DNA from: BMS3ABIN04 sp964553325
GTDB taxonomy: Bacteria > Bacteroidota > Ignavibacteria > Ignavibacteriales > Melioribacteraceae
Reading direction: 5' to 3'
Length of the DNA: 25,245 bases
Assembly (NCBI GenBank): GCA_964553325.1
Contig: CAZKKI010000003.1
Location: 1 to 25,245 of the forward strand
Position numbers and translations under genes: made by a program. The notes beneath the pieces were generated by a model, which made no database searches, was not told the DNA's origin, and saw only the letters and a program-made list of their open reading frames with translations. This document shows, piece after piece, positions 16,223 through 22,600 of the stretch; position 1 is the first letter of the stretch, and each line of letters opens with the position of its first letter.

Positions 16223-17046
16223 TTTGTAATTGCATTTATAATTTCTATTGGTGAAATATTATTTCTTTCCGCAATATTCTTAATTTTTTCATCATTCTCA
16301 ACATTTATACCGGCATTTTTCAGCTTGTTAATTCCTTCGTCAAAAGTTAAGTTATTCTCAATTAAAATTTCCGATAGTAATTTTCTTCCTATCCCCGAGC
16401 CCATTTTATATTTTATTTCATTTACTTCGGGTTGAACGTCGGAAGCAATCAAATCGTAGATCTCGCTTGGAGATATTTGATTAGCGTTCGCAATATCCAG
16501 AATTGTTTGTGAAGTATCGGTTATTGTAATGTTATTTTCCGCCAGCTTACCAATAAACAAATCGGGTGAAATGTTTACCGTTTCCGCAAACTCGGTCACT
16601 GTCAATTTTTCGGCGTGAGGGACGGGTGGTTCGGTTTCTTCGTTCGACCACGATTCCGATAGTTCTTCTCCGAATTCCATTACGGTGGAAAAAGGCGGAA
16701 CTTCATAAAAAGTAAATCCGAATATCAAAACGTTAATTACGGTTGCAATAGCAAGTTCTTTTTTTAAGGATAAACCTCTTTTTGTTTTTTCCTTTATGTA
16801 ATGCATTAATGGTTTCCAATTAAAATAAATATGAAAACCAATAAAGCCGATGAAAATAAAAGTAAAAATCGTATGGACGGCTTGCCACTCGGTTTTTGAT
16901 AAACCTAAGAATATCCAGTTTGTCCAATATGCAACCCTACCCGGAGGTGCAAAATAAAGTATTATTCCCGAAATCATCATAATCAACATGGAAATTGTAA
17001 TGTATAAACTTACAAAACTGCGCCAGTTGATTTTTCTACCTTTCAT
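16219..17046 (-). CDS. DUF4405-type membrane protein with duplicated periplasmic helical domain
   Basis: The 275-residue protein has three membrane helices (~12-32, 58-78, 98-116). His58, His72 and His82 lie in the second helix and just after it (WQAVHTIFTFIFIGFIGFHIYFNWKPLMH). This is the pattern of DUF4405, a cytochrome-b561-like family; haem binding is plausible but not shown. The C-terminal ~160 residues should be periplasmic and contain two related units, ending in IANANQISPSEIYDLI and IAERNNISPIEIINAI. It lies 9 bp after the beta-barrel gene and overlaps the kinase start, so it is inside a tight operon. It may be a redox or membrane sensor component of the two-component pair. Confidence 0.85.
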   Translation of the reverse strand: MKGRKINWRSFVSLYITISMLIMMISGIILYFAPPGRVAYWTNWIFLGLSKTEWQAVHTIFTFIFIGFIGFHIYFNWKPLMHYIKEKTKRGLSLKKELAIATVINVLIFGFTFYEVPPFSTVMEFGEELSESWSNEETEPPVPHAEKLTVTEFAETVNISPDLFIGKLAENNITITDTSQTILDIANANQISPSEIYDLIASDVQPEVNEIKYKMGSGIGRKLLSEILIENNLTFDEGINKLKNAGINVENDEKIKNIAERNNISPIEIINAITN

Positions 17047-17055
17047 TTTATCCCT

Positions 17056-18177
17056 CTAAAAATCAAGTTTTAGATTTAAAGAAACCGAATTGTTAAGGTA
17101 ATTGTACCAATAACTGTTTGAATTGTTAACGGTGTTACTGTATTGCAACATAAAAGTAAGTTTCGAAATTGATGTCCATGATAAATCGAAAGTTTTTGCT
17201 GCGGAAACTTTTATAATTTCTTGAGTATCTTCGCGTACAATCGTCTCGTCGAAATTTTCTTCATCCAAATAAATTCCTTGTGCCGGGTACGTTTTACTGT
17301 TAAGGAAATAATTCCCTTGAATTTTGATTTTGTAGGGAAGAATCTGTGTAATTTGAAAATTGACCGAATATCCTTCGTTGCTTACCGGATCGTCGAATAT
17401 TTGAGATTCGTCGTTATATGCCAAATTTAAATTGCTCAAGTCTTTGCCGGTGCCGGACAGAATATTTTTATAAGTATACTGAGCGGAAACACCGAAATTC
17501 TCCCAAACCGATTGTGCGATTCTACCGTAAACAATCAGTTGTGTAATTGATGTTCCGGAACTTTGATAAAATCCACCCATTCTGCGTCCCCGCGGATTGA
17601 ATGTTAAAGTTTCCGAATTTGAATAATGTTTATTATTAAAAATTCCGCCTAATATAAATGTTGTTTTGGTTTCGAAACTTTTTGAAGCACGCAATCCGAA
17701 AGTAACAAGCAAGTTGTTCAATTCCGCCAGTTCATCGTAAGATGTATAACTTAACGATGAATTCAATAAATAATAAACGGAATTGGATTCTCCTTTGTAA
17801 TTAAGATAAGTGTTGAAAAATGTATAATCGAAATAACTAAAATCGTTTTTATTCATCCGTTGTTCCGCAAAAATTCCCCACAGTGTATTTTCGGTAGAAT
17901 ACCAGCCGCCTAATTGATGCCAGAAAAAATTACGTTCGGTTATACTTTGGAAAAGTGTATAATCGGTGTAATAACCTACTCCGAAGTTTTTATAATTGTA
18001 TTCAATTCCCAAATTAAAAGAGTTAATGTATGAACTTGATTCCACCGGCAAATTAAACGGATTGGAGTTGTATCCGTTTGATGTTGAAATGCTGAAAGCC
18101 AGTTGAGCAATTGAGATTTGATTACTTGATAATAAGAAAAAAGTTAAGACAATCGCAAAATATTTTCTCTGTTTCAT
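17056..18177 (-). CDS. Outer-membrane beta-barrel protein
   Basis: The open frame allows a GTG at 18180 immediately before the ATG at 18177. I use the ATG, which gives 373 residues and has AGGGTGA just upstream. A signal peptide (KYFAIVLTFFLLSSNQISIAQ) is followed by alternating aromatic and polar strands (FNLGIEYNYKNFGVGYYTDY, FGVSAQYTYKN, VNFQITQILPYKIKIQGNYF). The last strand ends in the aromatic residue typical of barrels (SVSLNLKLDF). I do not recognise a specific family; channel, receptor or structural roles are open. It is the second gene of the 18723-12799 gene set, and a hairpin at 18203-18225 precedes it. Confidence 0.85.
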   Translation of the reverse strand: MKQRKYFAIVLTFFLLSSNQISIAQLAFSISTSNGYNSNPFNLPVESSSYINSFNLGIEYNYKNFGVGYYTDYTLFQSITERNFFWHQLGGWYSTENTLWGIFAEQRMNKNDFSYFDYTFFNTYLNYKGESNSVYYLLNSSLSYTSYDELAELNNLLVTFGLRASKSFETKTTFILGGIFNNKHYSNSETLTFNPRGRRMGGFYQSSGTSITQLIVYGRIAQSVWENFGVSAQYTYKNILSGTGKDLSNLNLAYNDESQIFDDPVSNEGYSVNFQITQILPYKIKIQGNYFLNSKTYPAQGIYLDEENFDETIVREDTQEIIKVSAAKTFDLSWTSISKLTFMLQYSNTVNNSNSYWYNYLNNSVSLNLKLDF

Positions 18178-18202
18178 CACTCACCCTTTTGTTTTTTTTA
18201 CC

Positions 18203-18225
18203 GGGAGCGGTGAGAAGCCGCTCCC
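18203..18225 (-). other. Strong intergenic hairpin without U-tract
   Basis: GGGAGCGG and CCGCTCCC form a perfect 8-bp GC-rich stem with a 7-nt loop between the Ca-loop protein gene and the beta-barrel gene. On the transcribed (minus) strand it is followed by an A-run and not a T-run, so it is not a classical terminator. It could protect the 3' end of the upstream message or lower readthrough, giving the first gene higher expression than the signalling genes behind it. Confidence 0.6.
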
Positions 18226-18240
18226 TTGAATAGAAGTTAA

Positions 18241-18723
18241 TTATTTTCTGCCGCCTCGTTTGCCTTTCGGACCCGTACCGTCGCAGTTACCAGTGCCCGT
18301 ACCTTGTCCCATTCCGCTGCCGCTTTGCGGGGAAACTCCGCTGCCACCTTTGCCTCCTCGCATACCGAATCCACCTTTGCCACCTTTTCCGTTCTGTCTG
18401 TTCATTCCTGCGTTGTCGTTAATTCCGTCGCCGTCCAAATCGACGAATCCCTTATTTCCTTTACCGAGTTTAGGACCGTCGTAATCTGGATCCAAACCGT
18501 TTGGAATTCCGTCGCCGTCAGCATCCGGAGCATTGTCGTTGTATCCGTCGCCATTTTCATCGACAAAGCGTCTTCCGTGTTGAATGTTGTTGATTACATT
18601 TGCTTTGCTTTTGTTTTGAAATCTTTTTTGGTTTTTAATTTGCAACGAATCTTGTGCAAATACAGTAGATGTTAAGAATAAAACCAATGCTGCTGCCGAG
18701 ATTATCGAGATTAACTTTTTCAT
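18241..18723 (-). CDS. Secreted calcium-loop (EF-hand/TSP3-like), Gly-rich protein
   Basis: The 160-residue product begins with a signal peptide (MKKLISIISAAALVLFLTSTVFAQ). Its middle holds Asp/Asn-rich calcium-loop repeats: FVDENGDGYNDNAPDADGDG, DPDYDG and FVDLDGDGINDN. The C-terminal ~50 residues are Gly, Lys, Arg and Ser rich (GGKGGFGMRGGKGGSG ... PKGKRGGRK) and probably disordered. It could bind Ca or other divalent cations in the periplasm or outside the cell. It has a strong AAGGAGAAAGC ribosome site and leads the gene set with the beta-barrel, DUF4405, kinase and NtrC genes. It is divergent from the DUF2202 gene across a 474-bp control region. Confidence 0.85.
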   Translation of the reverse strand: MKKLISIISAAALVLFLTSTVFAQDSLQIKNQKRFQNKSKANVINNIQHGRRFVDENGDGYNDNAPDADGDGIPNGLDPDYDGPKLGKGNKGFVDLDGDGINDNAGMNRQNGKGGKGGFGMRGGKGGSGVSPQSGSGMGQGTGTGNCDGTGPKGKRGGRK

Positions 18724-18766
18724 TTTGCTTTCTCCTTATTTTGTGTGACAAACTTCGGCAAAGTAT

Positions 18767-18783
18767 TGCGAAATATCGTGCCA
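18767..18783 (-). promoter_or_regulatory. Imperfect sigma-54-like promoter element for the Ca-loop protein gene
   Basis: The minus strand reads TGGCACGATATTTCGCA. The -24 block TTGGCACG is perfect. However, the -12 block is TTCGC, one base longer than TTGC, so GG and GC are 11 rather than 10 bases apart. Sigma-54 is strict about this distance, so activity is doubtful unless the recognised bases differ. It lies about 45 bp upstream of the ATG. Confidence 0.4.
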
Positions 18784-18869
18784 AAGCATTGCGGCTTTTG
18801 TAAGTTGTTGTTATTTAAAGAGTTGTGAAAACTTGTGGATTTTTATTGTGAGGAAAAAATTACAAAAAG

Positions 18870-18896
18870 GTCGAATTGTTCGACCGTATTGTCGAA
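18870..18896. promoter_or_regulatory. Composite operator GTCGAA-N3-TTCGAC-N6-GTCGAA (copy 1)
   Basis: Three hexamers lie at fixed spacing: GTCGAA, then TTG, then TTCGAC, then CGTATT, then GTCGAA. The first two and the last two hexamers each form an inverted repeat. The copy at 19059-19085 has the same arrangement. The centre is ~101 bp from the GG of the leftward sigma-54-like element, a normal enhancer distance. It is a likely binding site for the NtrC-type regulator at 12799-14160 (inference). Confidence 0.65.
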
Positions 18897-19058
18897 TAGT
18901 TAAATTTTCCCATTGGCAACACTTTGCGGTTCGCTTGTCTATTTAAAATAGAAAACGGATTTTTCCCTTGCGGTTACCGGGTTTAAGATTGTAAACAAGT
19001 ATTTACTCATTTTGTAAAACCCGCTTTCTTCCTAAAATAATACTTGATCTCCTAAAAT

Positions 19059-19085
19059 GTCGAGGTTTTCGACCGTTTCGTCGAA
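19059..19085. promoter_or_regulatory. Composite operator GTCGAG-N3-TTCGAC-N6-GTCGAA (copy 2)
   Basis: The hexamer order and spacing match the copy at 18870-18896: GTCGAG, GTT, TTCGAC, CGTTTC, GTCGAA, with one change in the first hexamer. The spacer after TTCGAC also keeps CGT in both copies. The centre is ~65 bp upstream of the rightward sigma-54-like element that precedes the DUF2202 gene. Confidence 0.65.
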
Positions 19086-19135
19086 TTTTAATTCTATATT
19101 ATGTTAAAATCGGCAATAATTAACGAGAAAAACAT

Positions 19136-19151
19136 TGGTACGGTAATTGAA
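19136..19151 (+). promoter_or_regulatory. Sigma-54-like promoter element for the DUF2202 gene
   Basis: TGGTACGGTAATTGAA matches TGGCACG-N4-TTGCA in spacing and in most positions. The conserved C of the -12 GC is A (TTGA). The start codon at 19198 is ~47 bp downstream and has a strong AAGGAGG site. Confidence 0.5.
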
Positions 19152-19197
19152 TTTATACGGGCAAATTTGAAATACACAAATTAACAAGGAGGAAAAA

Positions 19198-19875
19198 ATG
19201 AAAACACTAAAAAATATTCCTATTGTTGTAACAATTATTTTCAGCACTATCTTTTTAACTTTTTGCTCTTCTTCAACGGAACCCGAGCAAAATCTAAATC
19301 AATTCGACAATACTTTATATAGCATGCTTGATCAAACATCGCCGGAAGAGCTTAGCCCCGAAGAACAAGACGGACTAATTTTTATGCGCGAGGAAGAAAA
19401 ATTGGCGAGAGATGTTTACACTGTAATGTTCGAAAAATGGAATCAAAATGTATTTAATAATATTTCTCAAAGCGAACAAAGACATACCGATGCGGTTTTG
19501 TATTTACTGAACAGATATGAAATTGCCGATCCGGTTGTTGACAATACGGTCGGAGTTTTTACTAACCAAGATTTACAAACTTTATATAACCAATTAATCG
19601 AACAAGGTTCCACATCATTGGTTGAAGCATTAAAAGTTGGTGCGGCAATTGAAGAAATAGATATTCTCGATTTGGATAAACAAATCGATGAAGTTATTGA
19701 TAATGAAGATATTAAAATTGTTTACGATAATTTATTAAACGGCTCTTACAATCATTTAAGAGCATATGTTCGAAATCTTTCGAATCAAGGAATAGATTAT
19801 TCACCTCAATACTTAAGTCAAGATGAATTCGATAAAATAATGAGTTCCACAAACTCCCATGGAAGAGGACATTAA
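19198..19875 (+). CDS. DUF2202 ferritin-like lipoprotein
   Basis: The 225-residue product has a signal peptide with a lipobox (TIFLTFC, lipid Cys23). From residue ~55 it matches the DUF2202 ferritin-like family: GLIFMREEEKLARDVYTVM (Glu65-67), then SEQRHTDAVLYLLNRY (Glu93, His96), and near the C-terminus NHLRAYVRNLSNQGIDYSPQYLSQDEF. The Glu and His residues in helices are arranged as in rubrerythrin/ferritin-like di-metal sites, but metal binding is inferred from the family. AACAAGGAGGAAAAA precedes the ATG. A terminator follows at 19910. It shares a control region with the divergent Ca-loop protein gene, so both may belong to one envelope metal or redox response. Confidence 0.92.
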   Translation: MKTLKNIPIVVTIIFSTIFLTFCSSSTEPEQNLNQFDNTLYSMLDQTSPEELSPEEQDGLIFMREEEKLARDVYTVMFEKWNQNVFNNISQSEQRHTDAVLYLLNRYEIADPVVDNTVGVFTNQDLQTLYNQLIEQGSTSLVEALKVGAAIEEIDILDLDKQIDEVIDNEDIKIVYDNLLNGSYNHLRAYVRNLSNQGIDYSPQYLSQDEFDKIMSSTNSHGRGH

Positions 19876-19909
19876 AAGAAACCTCTATCATCACAATCAC
19901 CCCAAAAAG

Positions 19910-19935
19910 AGCCGGATGAAAGTCCGGCTTTTTTT
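19910..19935 (+). terminator. Rho-independent terminator of the DUF2202 gene
   Basis: AGCCGGA and TCCGGCT form a 7-bp stem with a 6-nt loop, followed by seven T. It lies 35 bp after the DUF2202 stop, so the following receptor gene needs its own promoter. Confidence 0.9.
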
Positions 19936-20035
19936 GATTCCGCTCACTTTAAAATTTTTTTTCTTAAATAAGCTAACCAAAGCCAATATAATTCCGATAA
20001 TTAACTATAAGTTATTTAGTCATATGAGTTTAACG

Positions 20036-22006
20036 ATGAAAAAATTCTACTTGTTTTTAATCATTCAATTTTTTCTTTTTAGTGTGGTAATGCCCCAGCA
20101 GCCCGATTCGACGCTATCTGCTATCGATTCTTTACTAAATCAAAATTATGAACAACCAAAATATTTGACTTCCGCATCGAAATATGCACAAACGGAGGAA
20201 GAAGCGCCATCTTCAATTAGCATAGTAACGGCAAACGGTATTGAGAAGTTTGGTTATCGTAATTTGGAAGATTTGTTAAATGTTCAAACCGGCATGTATA
20301 TCAGTAACGACAGGGCACTGCCGTATTTGGGTGTGAGGGGGTTCAGGCGACTTTCCGATAATAACAGAACCCTTATTTTAATTGATGGTCACAGAGTTAA
20401 CAGTTACCAAGTCGGAGGTGGCCCGATAGGAAATAATTTGGGATTGGATCTAACTCATTTTGAAAAAGTTGAAATTGTACGTGGACCAGGTTCTGCTTTA
20501 TACGGAACAAATGCTCTTTTTGCAGTTATTAATTTGGTGCCCAAACGGATCGAAAGACCTTTACCTTCAATTATAGCTAATTACGGGTCTTTCGGTTCAA
20601 AAGAAGTTTCTTTGCAATACGGAAACAGTATATTCAACGCACTGAATTTTACATTGTTAGCGAATTATTATGAAGATAAAGGAGCCGACTATTATTATCC
20701 GGAATTCGACACTCCCCGGGAAAATAACGGTTGGGCAATAAATCAAGATGGTGAGAATTATTACGGTGCGTTAATTTCCTTAGAATATTCGAAGTTGAAA
20801 TTAACCGCTATGACGAATCATCGTAAAAAACTTATTCCAACCGGTTCGTATAATTCGGAATTTGCCAAAGAACAAAACATCGAAAGCACAAAAAGTTGGA
20901 TTGAATTAAAATACCAAACGGCGTTATCTTACGATAAAGAAATTTTTGTTAGAGCCTCGTACGACTATGATGTTTTCGAAGGTTTATTGCCCTTATTTTT
21001 CGGCGATATTATTGTTAACGGAACAACAAAAACATTAAGCGGCGAAGCTCAATTGTTATGGGATATTCTACCAAATTACAGACTAACTTTAGGCACCGAA
21101 TACAAAAATAGTATAAGTTCTAATTATCAATTCGGCACAAAAACCTATAAATTGGTCGATGGTGAATGGCCTTATCAATTGTTTTCGGCTTATTTACAAA
21201 ACGAATACCAATTTAATCCGCAACTTCTTATTAACGCGGGAATACGTTTGGATGTATTTCTTGATGCAAGCGATAATTTTTTTACACCACGGGCGGCAAT
21301 CGTTTATTCACCAACATTTAGAAATACTCTGAAATTGATTTACGGTACAAGCTTCCGGGCACCGAATGTAATTGAAAGAAACTTGGAAGAAAAAACAATT
21401 GTCGGTTACAAAAAGAATTTAAATTTGAATCCCGAAAAAATAGCTACGCTCGAATTTATTTGGGAGCATGAGTTCAACTCAAATTACAGAGCTAATATTT
21501 CACTCTACCATTATAAACTTACCGACATAATAGATAAAATTAAAGATACAACGGATAATTACATTCAATATCAAAATTTCAGTTCCGCAAATGCATATGG
21601 ACTGGAAGTGGAACTACAAAAGAAATTCTCGGAAGAATCAATGGGCTATATTCGGTATTCGTATCAAAATGCAAAAGACGATAAAAACGAATACCTGACA
21701 AATTCCCCGGTTCATCTTGGAAGAATCGGTTTTTCGAAACTTCTTTATGGTTTTGTAAATCTTGCAATGGAATTTCAATATGAATCACCAAGAAAAACAT
21801 TGGCGGATACCGAAACACAACCGATGTTTTTGGTAAATATGAATATAATAACAAAACCTGTTTTGGAATATTTTAAATTCGGCTTGAAAGTTTACAACTT
21901 ATTCGACTATCCGTTGAGTTATCCCGGTTCAACGGAACATAGACAGATTTTGATTAAGCAACCGGGAAGAACATTTTGGTTTACATTAAGAATGGATTTC
22001 GAATAG
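20036..22006 (+). CDS. TonB-dependent receptor-like outer-membrane protein
   Basis: The frame is open from 19859, but the start is the ATG at 20036, where a signal peptide begins (MKKFYLFLIIQFFLFSVVMPQQ). The longer frame would also cross the terminator at 19910. The product has 656 residues. The plug domain is clear: APSSISIVTANGIEKFGYRNLEDLLNVQTG, then VRGFRRLSDNNRTLILIDGHRVN, then VEIVRGPGSALYGTNALFAVINLV. A long beta-barrel follows, with SFRAPNVIERN and a last strand RTFWFTLRMDFE. No carboxypeptidase-like N-terminal domain or clear TonB box is visible. The substrate is unknown. It is 8 bp from the YfiR-like gene, which suggests a signalling role. Confidence 0.92.
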   Translation: MKKFYLFLIIQFFLFSVVMPQQPDSTLSAIDSLLNQNYEQPKYLTSASKYAQTEEEAPSSISIVTANGIEKFGYRNLEDLLNVQTGMYISNDRALPYLGVRGFRRLSDNNRTLILIDGHRVNSYQVGGGPIGNNLGLDLTHFEKVEIVRGPGSALYGTNALFAVINLVPKRIERPLPSIIANYGSFGSKEVSLQYGNSIFNALNFTLLANYYEDKGADYYYPEFDTPRENNGWAINQDGENYYGALISLEYSKLKLTAMTNHRKKLIPTGSYNSEFAKEQNIESTKSWIELKYQTALSYDKEIFVRASYDYDVFEGLLPLFFGDIIVNGTTKTLSGEAQLLWDILPNYRLTLGTEYKNSISSNYQFGTKTYKLVDGEWPYQLFSAYLQNEYQFNPQLLINAGIRLDVFLDASDNFFTPRAAIVYSPTFRNTLKLIYGTSFRAPNVIERNLEEKTIVGYKKNLNLNPEKIATLEFIWEHEFNSNYRANISLYHYKLTDIIDKIKDTTDNYIQYQNFSSANAYGLEVELQKKFSEESMGYIRYSYQNAKDDKNEYLTNSPVHLGRIGFSKLLYGFVNLAMEFQYESPRKTLADTETQPMFLVNMNIITKPVLEYFKFGLKVYNLFDYPLSYPGSTEHRQILIKQPGRTFWFTLRMDFE

Positions 22007-22014
22007 GTTCGAAT

Positions 22015-22596
22015 ATGAAAATTTTAAAAATAATAAATAAAATATTTTCAATTTTTCTGATATTACTTGTTTCGGGCGATATTAATAATGCTCAAAATAT
22101 CAATGTGCCGTTAAATGCTCAATTTGAAATTATCCCGAAAATTTTATCGTTAAACGAAGTTTCAAAATGGAAGAACCCAAATGAAATAAAATGCGCTATA
22201 ATTTATAACGGACTGATTAAAAGCTCTGTAACCGCCAAAAGGAAAATAGAAGAACTTGCAGCGGAAAAACAACCGAAAATTCAAGGCAAACAAGTCACTT
22301 GTGTCCTATTAGATGTAAACAAAGAAAAAGATGTGGAAAAGTTTTTACAAGATAACAAAATTGATTTGGTTTACCTTATGCCGTTAAGAGCTTACGATAT
22401 CGGGTATTTGGAAAAACTCTTCCGCAAACTCGATATTATATCATTCACTAGTACAGAAGCATATTTGGATTACGGTATTAGTATAGGATTTAAGTTGGTA
22501 AACGAACGGATTAAAATTGTAATTAATTTAAAAAGCTCTCGGGACGAAGGGGCTAAGTTTAGTTCACACCTGTTAAAATTAGCGCAAATAAGGTGA
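22015..22596 (+). CDS. YfiR-like (DUF4154) periplasmic protein
   Basis: The start is the ATG at 22015 (193 residues), not the in-frame codon inside the receptor gene at 21976, because a signal peptide follows (KILKIINKIFSIFLILLVSG). The mature protein resembles YfiR/DUF4154: a central alpha/beta part (KCAIIYNGLIKSSVTAKRKIEELA ... VTCVLLDV ... DLVYLMPLRAYDIGYL) and the C-terminal signature KIVINLKSSRDEGAKFSSHLLKLAQI. In Pseudomonas, YfiR is a periplasmic inhibitor of the CHASE8-type cyclase YfiN. Here a CHASE8-like kinase is encoded 4 bp downstream, so the same periplasmic partner logic is likely. The protein has no Cys in the mature part, so the disulfide control known for Pseudomonas YfiR is not expected. 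Confidence 0.82.
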   Translation: MKILKIINKIFSIFLILLVSGDINNAQNINVPLNAQFEIIPKILSLNEVSKWKNPNEIKCAIIYNGLIKSSVTAKRKIEELAAEKQPKIQGKQVTCVLLDVNKEKDVEKFLQDNKIDLVYLMPLRAYDIGYLEKLFRKLDIISFTSTEAYLDYGISIGFKLVNERIKIVINLKSSRDEGAKFSSHLLKLAQIR

Positions 22597-22600
22597 TGGA

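Larger units (their letters stand above)
18724..19197. promoter_or_regulatory. Divergent intergenic control region (474 bp)
   Basis: No credible gene lies here. It contains a -24-like element facing left (18767-18783), two copies of a 27-bp three-half-site operator (18870-18896 and 19059-19085), and a direct repeat TCCTAAAAT at 19030-19038 and 19050-19058 spaced exactly 20 bp. It also contains an inverted repeat GTAAA-N6-TTTAC near 18991-19006 and a sigma-54-like element facing right (19136-19151). The arrangement suggests shared control of the 18723 and 19198 genes. Confidence 0.6.

Noticed and set aside
18304..18675. Plus-strand ORF of 123 codons (Ser/Ala/Val rich) opposite the Ca-loop protein gene
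   Set aside because: It is the complement of Gly/Asp-rich codons; the minus-strand frame has a signal peptide, ribosome site and clear repeats.
18990..19007. TGTAAACAAGTATTTACT as a third copy of the TGTAAAA-N3-TTTTACA site
   Set aside because: The arms are imperfect and the gap is one base longer than in the two true copies; it is also at a different distance from the nearest promoter-like element.
19859..20035. N-terminal extension of the TonB-receptor-like gene to 19859
   Set aside because: It would run through the DUF2202 stop and its terminator and displace the signal peptide that begins at 20036.
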